A stretch of DNA of 64,000 bases from Tolumonas sp008015085 (GCA_029265125.1 JAJUJX010000011.1:21196-85195); one strand, 5' to 3'; positions 51,501 to 60,082 are shown, counted from the first letter of the stretch. The notes: generated by a model from the sequence alone, not told the origin. Made by a program: numbers and translations.

Positions 51501-52326
51501 ATTCAGCACGGCGTTTTTCCTGCTGTACCTGCACTTTTTGCACAGAAAGCAATGCCCCATCAAACCGGGCTTGTAACAGGATATCCATCAACCCCGTATC
51601 AAATGTCTGCTGGTGATACCGCCCTTGTTTCAGCTTCAGCTCAGTCAGACGGATGTCAAATGGCACAAAGACTTCCGGCAGTTCATCATCAGCCTGCTCG
51701 TGACCTGATTGCTTTCCTTTACTATTGGCAGAAACCACCTTGGTTTTAGTGGGCTGAGGATTAGCCGCTGGTTTCAGCCAGACATCGGCTGATTCGGCAC
51801 GGGAAGGATCGATATTGATCTGATGTTCCAGCCAGGTGGCCCCTGTATCCAGTTGTTTAACCCGAACCTGAACCACCGGATCATCGTAGATAAAATCAGA
51901 CACCTGCAGCTGATGCAAGGCAACAGGAATCGGTGTGGCTATGTAGCGACTGGTGGGCTGCGGATCCTGAATGGGCAAAGGCTCAGGGTCATCCAGTAGT
52001 TCCTTACGGATCACCGATAAGCCATTCACAACCAGCGAATCTACCTCTGCCTGTCCTGTTAATAAAGAAGATAACTGCCAGCGGGTAGTAATTTGTTTTG
52101 CAGAAACCGAAATAAAATCATTTTGCCATTTTGCATCACGCAGCTGCCAGCCATCAGCCAGCGAACCGGAAACCCATTCCCCCTTCAAACCAGGCACCCA
52201 GCGAATTAGCTGATTCCATAGCAACTGGCTACCAGCAGCTGAAAATAGCAAAAAGAAAAACATAACAGCCAAAAATGCCGTTACCAAAACAGAAGAGGCA
52301 ACCCAACGACGACTTCTGAGACTCAT
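48598..52326 (-). CDS. tamB: Translocation and assembly module protein TamB
   Basis: Protein of 1242 residues anchored in the inner membrane by one N-terminal helix (WVASSVLVTAFLAVMFFFLLFSAAG). Long beta-rich repeats (AsmA-like groove) span the periplasm, and the conserved C-terminal DUF490 domain (about 900-1242; VRLNAMGLKTALAGGLHFRQKPGQVMLTQGEIRLVDGRFKAYGQNLVIRSGKLMFNG, ending LSQAVDLFYKFEF like a barrel strand) follows. TamB works with TamA in autotransporter insertion and in phospholipid movement to the outer membrane. Its start overlaps the tamA stop by 4 bp (ATGA). Confidence 0.94.
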   Translation of the reverse strand: MSLRSRRWVASSVLVTAFLAVMFFFLLFSAAGSQLLWNQLIRWVPGLKGEWVSGSLADGWQLRDAKWQNDFISVSAKQITTRWQLSSLLTGQAEVDSLVVNGLSVIRKELLDDPEPLPIQDPQPTSRYIATPIPVALHQLQVSDFIYDDPVVQVRVKQLDTGATWLEHQINIDPSRAESADVWLKPAANPQPTKTKVVSANSKGKQSGHEQADDELPEVFVPFDIRLTELKLKQGRYHQQTFDTGLMDILLQARFDGALLSVQKVQVQQEKRRAELSGSMTFIHNYLLDASLRAQSAIPLVSPDSARTATLDVNGDLAKLTFSAVLEGKEKLALKGQLQPMTTGLPFDLTGNWAALPQPSSLAALSVGKGKLSFKGSLSHYEFDLQTEGRWGDLPSTRLTTVLKGTQEGIELQRLQLGDGLNQLIVAGQLNWKKGFHWQGHTDLELPAVKRWLPDTNAEVAGSLKQEIYLQNDRWQGNVSAIDLKGNWNGFPLTTRGSIKGDEQGNLQVQRLEISNGPNLLSVDGQLEKEWRIAGKLRLPKLSLVNPHWDGGIDGDFRLNGPVKAPVLALRLAAARIVVGNQLIRGLELTSHATLDQTLPGQIQLVADRWNINGTRMQNVALLLRGNAKNHQLTLQAEGKQLNGHLSLSGGLQKGIWQGSLQDGAVGGLGGEWRLQSPVPLQWARYTFSFKAHCWLSSPSRICFENGVAASSQGNVPFMLVDFDTQRLKPWLPDTLKWNSALQAEGKLGWQRGKPDLHVTARSQNGKLITEQFETPYRDMLLQLDLTQKLAQMRFTLASEMLGNINLDTQVLDPLRRQQLAGTVSVSHLQLYGIAPLVDALHSTKGQIDMNGRLAGTLSAPLLYGKITLKDGEVDTETEMVSLKQINGSVIIEGDSAEVNANMLAGKGKVTLSGHSDWPAGQFSGVLRLNGRDVELAFAGYGNGRFDSDLQLQFDAEKVALDGDIRVPWARIDVKELPESGVELSDDVHIVRPLQQQAAKVPFPYFMDLKLALGADVRLNAMGLKTALAGGLHFRQKPGQVMLTQGEIRLVDGRFKAYGQNLVIRSGKLMFNGDIATPYVMAEAIRDPATMEDSSVTVGVKINAPINAISAQVFSEPELPDTDKLSYLLRGRSSTATTNGSTEEAMAAMMIGAGLGQTNGVVSDVASTFGLKDAAFDTSGSGTDTKVNLSAYLLKDLQLQYGVGVYSAVSEVKVRYFLLPQLYLQAVSSLSQAVDLFYKFEF

Positions 52327-54071
52327 AATTCCGGCCCCAATGCAAAATGCAGACGAAATGGCACTGATTGCTCAGAAATACCGAACGCCAGATCAAAACG
52401 CAACTGGCCAACAGGAGTCAGCCATCGTCCACCGAACCCAGTACCGATCTTCCATGGATCCTGATAATCATTCGTTGCTGTGCCAACATCCACAAAAGAG
52501 GCTATCCGCCATTTCGGTGCAATCTGGTAGTTATATTCAATACTTCCTGCTGTGGTATTCAACGCTCCGGACAGATCACCTGATGAGTCAACAGGTGAAA
52601 TGGCTTCATAGCCATAACCCCGAACCGTCTGATCGCCCCCGGTAAAGAAACGTTGCGAAGCCGGAATTTCACTCAGCTCGCCCCAGAGCAGAGCCCCCTG
52701 CTCAGCCCGGAGAATAAAACGGTGATTGGTAGCATAGGTGCGTAGCCATTTAGTTCGCCCCCAGACTTTTACAAACCGGGTATCCGATGCCCAGCTCGGG
52801 TCAGAAAACATCACACTCAGCGATTGTATATCGCCCCAGTAAGGGTCAATACCGCCCCGGCTCCGGACACGGGTAATCGCTGCTCCCGGCATAAATAACA
52901 AACTGTTACCGCTGTCTTCACCCTGCTCATACATCTCATAGGCGGTTTTAAAGAAGTAATCTCGTTGCCACTCGCCCATCAGCGTTGTCCAGTAATGCAG
53001 ACCCGTTTCTATTTTTTGTGACTGTGTATCATCCTGATCTTTATTTTCATAGGTTGTCTGGATTTGATAGTAGTCATCGATCGGATTTTTATTCGGGATG
53101 CGGTAACTGAAATCGACCGTTTGCGTCGTCTGAGCCACTTTTATCTGCGACGAAAAACGGTGTCCATAATCATTAACCCATGGACGCTCCCAGTTCCACT
53201 GCACCCGAGGACCTTCATCGGTTGAAAAACCCAGACCTGTTTCCATCTGATTCGATTTTTTCTTTTCCAGATGTACCGTGATCGGGATCTGATAACCATT
53301 AGTTGGATTGGCCTGCCCCATATTCGGATGAACATCAACGACCTGAAAATAACGAGTCTGAGACAGTGATTGACTGAGCTCTGCCAGCTTACGGGTGTTA
53401 TAAGCATCACCTTGTTTAAAATGAAACAAGGGGTTAATCAGCTGGCGTTGCTCAATTCCATCCACGTTAATAGAACCGAAGTGATAACGGGGGCCACTAT
53501 CAAAAATGATGGAAATATCTGCAGCTTCATCTCTCGGATAAACCTGTACATCAGACTTGCTCAGCTCTGCATCAAAATAACCATTAGTGGCCGCCAGTGT
53601 CTTCAGGCGTCGTTTGATATTTTCATATTTTCCATGATGGAAAACATCACCAGTATCTAAATCAAGCGATGAGAGTATTTTAAGAAAATCCGCATCTTTC
53701 TTAGCATCACCTTCAAGAACTACCTGCATCTGGCGCACCTTGACCGGTTTCCGCGGATCAATCCGGATCTGCAAAGAATGTGATTTTTCTGCAGGAAATT
53801 TGAAATCTATCTTTGGTGAATAATAACCCATGGCCTGCAAAGACCTGATAATAGCATCAGAGATCTTCGCCTGACGCCCTTCCGCACGCTGACTATCAAT
53901 CACCGGCAACGCAGCCAGATAGTATTTTACGTTATCCAGCAATTCACCTTTGATGCCGCTTACATCATATGTCACAGGTACAGCCTGAGCGGACGAAAGA
54001 ATGCCCAGTAACAGACAGCCTGCGATCAGCCTATTTCGGTAATTCTTATACTTCAACGTATCCCCGCTCAT
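52323..54071 (-). CDS. tamA: Translocation and assembly module protein TamA
   Basis: Outer-membrane Omp85-family protein of up to 582 residues. A signal peptide (NRLIAGCLLLGILSSAQA) is followed by three POTRA domains (about 30-270) and a 16-strand barrel. The barrel includes the lid-lock motif region RFFTGGDQTVRGYGYEAISP (VRGY) and a C-terminal strand ending LHFALGPEL. ATG at 54071 gives MSGDTLKYKNYR; a TTG at 54056 has GGGGA five bases upstream and would give a more usual signal peptide, so the start is uncertain. It is first in the tamAB operon. Confidence 0.93.
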   Translation of the reverse strand: MSGDTLKYKNYRNRLIAGCLLLGILSSAQAVPVTYDVSGIKGELLDNVKYYLAALPVIDSQRAEGRQAKISDAIIRSLQAMGYYSPKIDFKFPAEKSHSLQIRIDPRKPVKVRQMQVVLEGDAKKDADFLKILSSLDLDTGDVFHHGKYENIKRRLKTLAATNGYFDAELSKSDVQVYPRDEAADISIIFDSGPRYHFGSINVDGIEQRQLINPLFHFKQGDAYNTRKLAELSQSLSQTRYFQVVDVHPNMGQANPTNGYQIPITVHLEKKKSNQMETGLGFSTDEGPRVQWNWERPWVNDYGHRFSSQIKVAQTTQTVDFSYRIPNKNPIDDYYQIQTTYENKDQDDTQSQKIETGLHYWTTLMGEWQRDYFFKTAYEMYEQGEDSGNSLLFMPGAAITRVRSRGGIDPYWGDIQSLSVMFSDPSWASDTRFVKVWGRTKWLRTYATNHRFILRAEQGALLWGELSEIPASQRFFTGGDQTVRGYGYEAISPVDSSGDLSGALNTTAGSIEYNYQIAPKWRIASFVDVGTATNDYQDPWKIGTGFGGRWLTPVGQLRFDLAFGISEQSVPFRLHFALGPEL

Positions 54072-54174
54072 TCTATTCTTACCAGAATGGTAGCTTTATT
54101 AATGCGTTGCAATACATCAATCCTACCACAGCAATGCGTCAACTGAGTCAGAAAATACGATCCAGCTAGCACTT

Positions 54175-54298
54175 TACCCAAACAACTTGGAGTGGCTGGT
54201 AGGCGGCAAGTGAAAGAGACCCCATGAGCATAGATAAACTATGTGATTGGGGCGAATGAACGCAGCCAACACCGCTGCAATTTCAAGTGGGAAGGGTA
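54175..54298. repeat. MITE-like palindromic repeat, about 124 bp
   Basis: The element begins TACCC-AAACA-ACTTG and ends CAAGT-GGGAA-GGGTA, so its ends are inverted repeats. Its centre carries an imperfect palindrome (ACCCCATGAGCATAG against CTATGTGATTGGGG). Blocks such as TAGGCGGCAAGTGA and GCGAATGAACGCAGCC resemble an interspersed element I remember from many gammaproteobacterial genomes. It contains no ORF and ends about 48 bp before the FMN riboswitch. No second copy was noticed in this window. Confidence 0.65.
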
Positions 54299-54345
54299 TA
54301 TGACTTGGTTTTTCATAAAAACAGGTCTATTCTGGTCCTGCATAT

Positions 54346-54500
54346 TCTCAGGGCGGGGTGAAAATCCCCACCGGCGGTAAACAGTGTGAAGATGACTTCA
54401 ACTGAAAGCCCGCGAGCGGTTAAACCGGTCTTCCCGGTTTAATGTCAGCAGATCCGGTGTAATTCCGGAGCCGACGGTTATAGTCCGGATGAAAGAGGAT
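54346..54500 (+). promoter_or_regulatory. FMN riboswitch (RFN element) controlling ribB
   Basis: The conserved RFN blocks appear in order: TCAGGGCGGGGTGAAAATCC, CCACCGGCGGTAA, AGCCCGCGAGC, GATCCGGTGTAATTCCGG, AGCCGACGGT and AGTCCGGATGAAAGAGGA. Binding of FMN is expected to shut down ribB. Confidence 0.96.
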
Positions 54501-54507
54501 ACAACAA

Positions 54508-54532
54508 GCCTCCGCGTTCAGCGGAGGCTGTG
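54508..54532 (+). terminator. Hairpin of the riboswitch expression platform
   Basis: GCCTCCGC (54508-54515) pairs with GCGGAGGC (54521-54528) around GTTCA, directly after the aptamer and 47 bp before the ribB ATG. The tail (TGTGTTATT) is only partly T-rich. Confidence 0.65.
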
Positions 54533-54578
54533 TTATTCCATGCCCTGATTCTGGTAACTAAATAACAGGAGTTTTACC

Positions 54579-55232
54579 ATGAATCAGTCTCTACTGACCT
54601 CTTTTGGCAATCCATTCGAACGAGTTGAACGCGCACTTGCCGCACTGCAACAAGGCAACGGCGTTTTAGTCGTCGATGATGAAGATCGTGAAAATGAAGG
54701 CGATCTGATTTTCGCAGCAGAAAAACTGACACCACAACAGATGGCACTGATGATCCGCGAATGTTCAGGAATTGTTTGTCTGTGCCTGACTGAAGAGCGC
54801 ATCCGCCAACTGGCACTGCCAATGATGGTTGAAAATAATACTAGCCCCTACCAGACCGGTTTTACTGTGACTATCGAAGCCGTACATGGCGTGACTACCG
54901 GTGTATCCGCAAATGATCGTGTCACTACTATCCATACCGCCATTGCCGATGGCGCTAAACCAGCAGATCTGAATCGTCCGGGCCATGTATTTCCTCTACG
55001 CGCTCGTACTGGTGGAGTATTAACCCGCCGTGGACACACCGAAGCTACTGTTGACCTGATGAAACTGGCAGGCTTAAAACCGTATGGTGTATTGTGTGAA
55101 CTGCAGAACGAAGATGGATCCATGGCCCGTTTGCCGCAGATTGTAGAGTTTGCCAATAAACACGACATGCCAGTATTGTCGATTGAAGATCTGGTGACTT
55201 ATCTGACAGAAAACGCAAAAGCAGCAGGCTGA
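54579..55232 (+). CDS. ribB: 3,4-dihydroxy-2-butanone 4-phosphate synthase
   Basis: Riboflavin pathway enzyme of 217 residues that turns ribulose 5-phosphate into the four-carbon unit of the xylene ring. It shows VVDDEDRENEGDLIFAAEKLT (metal and active-site acidic residues), RECSGIVCLCL, HGVTTGVSANDRVTT and RARTGGVLTRRGHTEATVDLMKLAG. There is no RibA domain. Regulation by the upstream FMN riboswitch is expected. GGAG precedes the ATG, and a strong terminator follows. Confidence 0.96.
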   Translation: MNQSLLTSFGNPFERVERALAALQQGNGVLVVDDEDRENEGDLIFAAEKLTPQQMALMIRECSGIVCLCLTEERIRQLALPMMVENNTSPYQTGFTVTIEAVHGVTTGVSANDRVTTIHTAIADGAKPADLNRPGHVFPLRARTGGVLTRRGHTEATVDLMKLAGLKPYGVLCELQNEDGSMARLPQIVEFANKHDMPVLSIEDLVTYLTENAKAAG

Positions 55233-55248
55233 TTCCACATTTACGAAT

Positions 55249-55286
55249 AAAAAAAAGCCACTGAGGAAAACAGTGGCTTTTTCTTT
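55249..55286. terminator. Terminator between ribB and htpX
   Basis: AAAAAGCCACTG and CAGTGGCTTTTT (around 55252-55282) with a 7-base loop; usable by both convergent genes. Confidence 0.9.
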
Positions 55287-55297
55287 TCAAGTCGGAA

Positions 55298-56173
55298 TTA
55301 ACGCATATCACGCAAAGCCTGAATACGTTTTTCCAGTGGAGGATGGCTCATAAACAGTTCAGTCATCGATCTTTTACCATTAATGCCGAACGCCATCATG
55401 GTGCCATCTAACTGAGATTCATGGCCACGAGCCAAACGTTCCAGTGCTGCAATCATCTTCTCTTTACCGACCAGCTTCGCTGAACCCGCATCTGCACGGA
55501 ATTCACGCTGACGCGAGAACCACATCACGATCATAGACGCCAGAATACCGAACACCAGTTCAAACACCATGGATATAGCAAAGTAAGCAATGCCCCCAGA
55601 TGCTGAACTTTCTTCGTCATCTGAACGCATAAAGTTCGATACGATACCAGCCAACACACGAGAAATATAAATCACGAAGGTATTCACCACACCTTGGATC
55701 AAAGTCAGAGTGACCATATCACCGTTCGCAACATGGCTCACTTCATGCGCAAGAACAGCTTCTGCTTCATCACGGCTCATGCTGTATAGCAAGCCAGAAC
55801 TGACCGCAACCAGTGCTTCATTACGGTTCGCACCGGTTGCAAATGCATTCATTTCTGGCGAATCATAAATACCAACTTCCGGCATCCCGATACCAGCCTG
55901 TTCAGCCTGACGTTTTACCGTATTCACCAGCCAATATTCTGTTTCATTACGAGGCTGCTGAATTGGCTCGATACCATATGCGCGTTTTGCCATCCATTTG
56001 GACATCAGCAAAGAAATGATTGAGCCACCGAAACCAAATACCATAGCCATTAGCAATAAGCCGCCAGACCCTCTGGTATTAATTCCGAAGAAACTACTTA
56101 ATAAGCTCAGTACAACAGACAGCACCAGCATGACAGCTAGGTTTGTCGCAAGAAACAGCAACACGCGTTTCAT
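55298..56173 (-). CDS. htpX: Membrane zinc metalloprotease HtpX
   Basis: Inner-membrane protease of 291 residues for quality control of membrane proteins. Two N-terminal helices (VLLFLATNLAVMLVLSVVLSLL and GGLLLMAMVFGFGGSIISLLMSKWMAKRAYG) are followed by the zinc motif VLAHEVSHVANGD (HExxH), two more helices, and FRADAGSAKLVGKEKMI with the third zinc ligand. AAAGGAG precedes the ATG at 56173; the 20-codon upstream extension is rejected. In E. coli htpX is controlled by the CpxR envelope-stress regulator; I did not identify a site here. Confidence 0.95.
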   Translation of the reverse strand: MKRVLLFLATNLAVMLVLSVVLSLLSSFFGINTRGSGGLLLMAMVFGFGGSIISLLMSKWMAKRAYGIEPIQQPRNETEYWLVNTVKRQAEQAGIGMPEVGIYDSPEMNAFATGANRNEALVAVSSGLLYSMSRDEAEAVLAHEVSHVANGDMVTLTLIQGVVNTFVIYISRVLAGIVSNFMRSDDEESSASGGIAYFAISMVFELVFGILASMIVMWFSRQREFRADAGSAKLVGKEKMIAALERLARGHESQLDGTMMAFGINGKRSMTELFMSHPPLEKRIQALRDMR

Positions 56174-56285
56174 TTTAGCTCCTTTAACGTGCTCGAATGT
56201 GCAATCGCACACACCATGATCATAGGGTTGCAAACAGGAATTTCAAGTAAATGAAATGTAAGAAATACAATGCTTTTAACTCGAT

Positions 56286-56319
56286 ATAACCGAAGTATAT
56301 AATCAAATACTTCGGTTAT
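56286..56319. terminator. Long hairpin after bioD
   Basis: A perfect 13-bp stem (ATAACCGAAGTAT at 56286, ATACTTCGGTTAT at 56307) with an 8-base loop starts 9 bp after the bioD stop. There is no clear T tract on the bio side, so it may end or protect the transcript. Confidence 0.55.
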
Positions 56320-56327
56320 CCAAAAAA

Positions 56328-57011
56328 TCAGAGGAGTGGCGTTATATCCAGATATTTACCCAGATTATGTTCGTAAGGCTTGTTGATATAAGGAATTTCA
56401 CCCATATATGGGGCAGGCAGTAGGCTTTTCAACGTTTCCATATTGGACTGATAATGACTCATGGCCGGATTAATACGGTTAATACACCAACCAGCCAGAG
56501 GCAGCATATCATGATGGATTGCTTCATAGGTCAGCACAGCATGGTTTATACAACCCAATCGCGCACCCACTACCATGATCACTGGCAGATTTTCATATTT
56601 GACCCAGTCAGACAAAAAATGGGCATGACCGATAGGTACACGCCAACCACCGGCACCTTCAACAAAAATAATATCTGCACCGGAATTTTTCTGCAGATTG
56701 TGAAGTCCTTCAGACAGCACCTCAAGGCGGATAGTAACGCCAGACTCATCGGCTGCAATATGAGGCGATGAAAAAGGCTCAAACGAATAGCCGACAACTT
56801 GTTCATAACTCAGCGGTATTGTGCTGTTTTTCTGAAGTAACAACACATCCTGATTACACAGACCGTCTTCCATAATTTCACAGCCAGCTGCGACAGGCTT
56901 ATAAGCAACCGCTTTTAGCCCTTGTGCTGCTGCTGCGTGCAATAATGCAATCGTAGAGGTTGTTTTTCCTACATCGGTATCAGTACCGGTAACGAAAAAA
57001 GTTTTGCTCAT
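56328..57011 (-). CDS. bioD: Dethiobiotin synthetase
   Basis: ATP-dependent enzyme of about 227 residues that forms the ureido ring of dethiobiotin from DAPA and CO2. SKTFFVTGTDTDVGKTTSTIALLHAA is the P-loop start; AVAYKPVAAG and FVEGAGGWRVPI are further active-site blocks. The ATG at 57011 overlaps the bioC stop (ATGA), so the two are translationally coupled; the seven-codon extension upstream is rejected. It is the last gene of bioBFCD. Confidence 0.94.
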   Translation of the reverse strand: MSKTFFVTGTDTDVGKTTSTIALLHAAAAQGLKAVAYKPVAAGCEIMEDGLCNQDVLLLQKNSTIPLSYEQVVGYSFEPFSSPHIAADESGVTIRLEVLSEGLHNLQKNSGADIIFVEGAGGWRVPIGHAHFLSDWVKYENLPVIMVVGARLGCINHAVLTYEAIHHDMLPLAGWCINRINPAMSHYQSNMETLKSLLPAPYMGEIPYINKPYEHNLGKYLDITPLL

Positions 57012-57781
57012 CGATGTAAAACTCCGTAGCACACATTATAAGTGACCGGAAGCAGCCCCGAAGGTAAGCGATATCGTTCATACGCTTGTTGTAAAACCAG
57101 CAGCTTCTGTCGCGTGAGTAATCCCTGACTGCGTTGACCATTAACCTGGCTGGCACCAATCCGTTTTAAACTCTGCAATACCCCATTAACATCAGGGTAA
57201 TACATTACATGTCTCTTCACCTGCCATGTTTTGCATTGCACCCCGGCTTGTTGCAGAACGGAACGGAGAACCGATTCAGGCATGAACCTGTTGATATGTT
57301 CATGCTCATCTACCGCTGCCCAGGCTTCCCGTAGCTCAAACAAACTTCCCTCACTAAGAGTAGCAAACAGAGCGTAACCCTGTGACGTTAATACTCTTTT
57401 TATTTCTTTGAATGCACAGACAGGATCAATACACCACTGTAAAGCCAGACTGGAAAATACCAGATCTACCGAATCACTACGCAAAGGCAGTGCTTCCGCA
57501 TCTCCGCCAACATATGCCATTGCCTTACTCTGCTGTTTTGCCTGCTTCAGCATGCCAGTGGAAATATCCAGCGCCAGCAAGTAGTTACATAATTGTTGCA
57601 GATCTGATAAAAAAAAGCCGGAGCCACATCCCAGATCGAGACCATTCCCATACTCTTTATCAGGAATTAGACTCAATAAATTACGCCCAACTTCTTTTTG
57701 TAACAATGCATATTGATCATATGATTGCGCCGCTTTGCCAAAGCGGTCTGCCAGGGCCTGCTTATCTACCGGCTCAAACAT
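57008..57781 (-). CDS. bioC: Malonyl-ACP O-methyltransferase
   Basis: SAM-dependent methyltransferase of 257 residues that caps malonyl-ACP so that fatty acid synthesis can build the pimelate chain of biotin. LDLGCGSGFFLSDL is SAM motif I; VDLVFSSLALQWCID is typical of BioC. The start overlaps the bioF stop by 8 bp and the stop overlaps bioD by 4 bp. The demethylating partner bioH is not in this window. Confidence 0.92.
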   Translation of the reverse strand: MFEPVDKQALADRFGKAAQSYDQYALLQKEVGRNLLSLIPDKEYGNGLDLGCGSGFFLSDLQQLCNYLLALDISTGMLKQAKQQSKAMAYVGGDAEALPLRSDSVDLVFSSLALQWCIDPVCAFKEIKRVLTSQGYALFATLSEGSLFELREAWAAVDEHEHINRFMPESVLRSVLQQAGVQCKTWQVKRHVMYYPDVNGVLQSLKRIGASQVNGQRSQGLLTRQKLLVLQQAYERYRLPSGLLPVTYNVCYGVLHR

Positions 57782-58925
57782 GGGATAAACACTCTTTTAA
57801 CTCATTGAGCAATAAGGCTATATCTGCTTGCTGGTGTGCGGCTGTCAGGGTAATTCGTAATCTGGCCGTGCCTTTAGGCACCGTTGGTGGACGAATTGCT
57901 GAAACCCAGAGCCCTCGGGTACGTAATCGATTTGCAATATTCATCGCTTGTTCAGCATCCCCAATAATCAGGGGCTGTATTGCTGTTTCAGATTCCGGAA
58001 TGTTCAGCCCCAGATCGGCTACACCGGCACGGAAAGCACTGATGAGAGACTGAAGATGAGCCCGCTCTGCATCCGCTTGCCTCACCCATTTGATAGCCGC
58101 CGTGGTTGCATACGCCTGCGCAGAAGGCATGTGTGTGCTGTAGACATAGTCACGCGCGAAATTAATTAAATAATCAATCAACTGACGGCCCCCCCCCACG
58201 AATGCACCTGCAGTACCTAAAGCCTTACCAAAGGTCGCCATTCGGATGTTTATACGATCTGATGAAACATTCTGGTGGGATAAAGTACCTTGTCCTTGCT
58301 GACCTAACACACCCAACCCATGAGCATCATCAATCATCAGCCAGTTACTGGTTTGAGCTGCGAGATCCGCTAACTGCTGACATGGCGCCTGATCGCCATC
58401 CATACTGAATACACCTTCACTGATAATCAGCCCGGACTGAGGTTGTAGCAGCGATTCCAGATGCACCATATCGTTATGACGAAATCGCTGCATTTTCGCA
58501 GGCGATTGCGATCCTGCTTCCTGCAACGAGGCGTGGTTAAGCCGATCCTGATACTGGATATGGTCTTTTTGCAGTAACGCTTTGATCACGGCCTGATTGG
58601 CTGAAAAACCGGTAGAAAACAACAGAATAGCTTCTAACCCTAGCCATTCGGCCAGCGTCTGCTCTAAATCTGCATGTGCCTGTGTATAGCCAGTCACTAG
58701 CGGTGAAGCACCCGATCCAGCGCCCCAGCGCTCTAACCCTTCCTGCCAGGCTTTTGTCAGAAACGGCTGCGAAGCTAACCCCAGATAGTCATTACTGGAA
58801 AAATTCAGATAGGTTTGATCGTTGAGTTTGATGAAACGGTTTTGACCGGATTGCAGGATCTGTCGCTGACGAAACAGGCCCTCCCGGGCCCGCTCATCCA
58901 GTGCGGTTTGTAAATCAAACGGCAT
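57774..58925 (-). CDS. bioF: 8-amino-7-oxononanoate synthase
   Basis: PLP enzyme of 383 residues that condenses pimeloyl-ACP with alanine. It shows LNFSSNDYLGLASQPFL, GAGSGASPLVTGYTQAHADLEQTLAEWLG, DDAHGLGVLGQQG and TFGKALGTAGAFVGG (Schiff-base Lys). The likely ATG at 58925 overlaps the end of bioB by 11 bp and has no strong ribosome site, suggesting coupling to bioB translation; the frame stays open 14 codons further upstream. Confidence 0.94.
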   Translation of the reverse strand: MPFDLQTALDERAREGLFRQRQILQSGQNRFIKLNDQTYLNFSSNDYLGLASQPFLTKAWQEGLERWGAGSGASPLVTGYTQAHADLEQTLAEWLGLEAILLFSTGFSANQAVIKALLQKDHIQYQDRLNHASLQEAGSQSPAKMQRFRHNDMVHLESLLQPQSGLIISEGVFSMDGDQAPCQQLADLAAQTSNWLMIDDAHGLGVLGQQGQGTLSHQNVSSDRINIRMATFGKALGTAGAFVGGGRQLIDYLINFARDYVYSTHMPSAQAYATTAAIKWVRQADAERAHLQSLISAFRAGVADLGLNIPESETAIQPLIIGDAEQAMNIANRLRTRGLWVSAIRPPTVPKGTARLRITLTAAHQQADIALLLNELKECLSHV

Positions 58926-59982
58926 TAGCAGATGTCCGTGGCTTGCTCGCATCATAAAACAAAGCACCTTCGGCTTGATCAGCGATCGCCTCCATCAGGG
59001 TATGCTCTTCTACCATGTCCGGTTTCTGCGCACGCGCTTCAGGCTTCAGCCCCAGACGGGCAAACAGCTGCATATCTTCATTGGCATCCGCATTCGGTGT
59101 GGTCAACAACTTGCAACCGTAGAAAATCGAATTGGCTCCTGCCATGAAACAGAGCGCCTGCATTTGATCATTCATCTTTTCACGGCCTGCCGATAAGCGA
59201 ACATGCGATTTTGGCATCAGAATACGCGCAACTGCGATGGTGCGGATAAAATCGAACGGATCAAGTTCCTCCTGATTTTCCAACGGAGTACCCTTCACTT
59301 TTACCAGCATATTGATCGGTACGCTTTCCGGCTGTACCGGCAGATTCGCCAGTTGTACCAATAATCCGGCACGATCCTGCACCTGTTCGCCCATACCAAC
59401 GATACCACCGGAGCAGATCTTCATCCCGGCATCACGTACATGCTGCAAGGTTTCCAGACGATCCTGATAGGTGCGAGTAGTAATAATCGCGTTATAGAAT
59501 TCTGGCGATGTATCCAGATTGTGGTTGTAATAATCCAGACCCGCATCAGCTAACTGTTTCGCCTGCTCTTCCGTCAGCATCCCCAGCGTCATACAGGTTT
59601 CCATGCCCAGATTTTTGACTTCCTGGATCATGCGGATGATGTACGGCATGTCACGATCACGCGGGTTACGCCAGGCCGCGCCCATACAGAAACGGGAGGA
59701 ACCTGCATCTTTGGCTTCTTTGGCGCGTTGCAGCACTTTTTCGACTTCAAGTAGCGTCTCTTTTTCCAACCCTGTGTTATAACGCGCGCTTTGCGGGCAG
59801 TATTTACAGTCTTCCGGACAAGCCCCCGTTTTAATCGATAACAACGTGCTCACCTGCACTTCATTCGGATTGAAATGCTGGCGGTGAACTGTCTGCGCCT
59901 GAAACAGCAGATCATTGAACGGTAATGCAAACAGCGCTTCGACTTCGGCGACTGTCCAGTTGTGACGGATGTTGGCTGACAT
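58915..59982 (-). CDS. bioB: Biotin synthase
   Basis: Radical SAM enzyme of 355 residues that inserts sulfur into dethiobiotin. The SAM cluster motif is CPEDCKYCPQSARY (residues about 54-67). GAAWRNPRDRDMPYI, YYNHNLDTSPEFY, CSGGIVGMGE and the Arg of LSAGREKM near the second cluster are also present. It is first in bioBFCD and divergent from bioA across a 100-bp region with face-to-face promoters. Confidence 0.96.
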   Translation of the reverse strand: MSANIRHNWTVAEVEALFALPFNDLLFQAQTVHRQHFNPNEVQVSTLLSIKTGACPEDCKYCPQSARYNTGLEKETLLEVEKVLQRAKEAKDAGSSRFCMGAAWRNPRDRDMPYIIRMIQEVKNLGMETCMTLGMLTEEQAKQLADAGLDYYNHNLDTSPEFYNAIITTRTYQDRLETLQHVRDAGMKICSGGIVGMGEQVQDRAGLLVQLANLPVQPESVPINMLVKVKGTPLENQEELDPFDFIRTIAVARILMPKSHVRLSAGREKMNDQMQALCFMAGANSIFYGCKLLTTPNADANEDMQLFARLGLKPEARAQKPDMVEEHTLMEAIADQAEGALFYDASKPRTSANAV

Positions 59983-60011
59983 TGTTATCGTTACTCTGAG
60001 ACGGAAATAAT

Positions 60012-60045
60012 TTGGATAGTCTATGTCTGCCCGTTAAACTGTCAA
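60012..60045. promoter_or_regulatory. Overlapping divergent promoters of bioA and bioBFCD
   Basis: For bioA, TTGGAT (60012-60017) and TAAACT (60035-60040) are 17 bases apart. For bioB on the minus strand, TTGACA (60040-60045) and TAGACT (60018-60023) are 16 apart. The -10 of each touches the -35 of the other. No clear BirA operator (TTGTAAACC type inverted repeat) is visible. Confidence 0.6.
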
Positions 60046-60082
60046 TTAAAAATCAAATCTGATATTTACATCAGGACAAATA

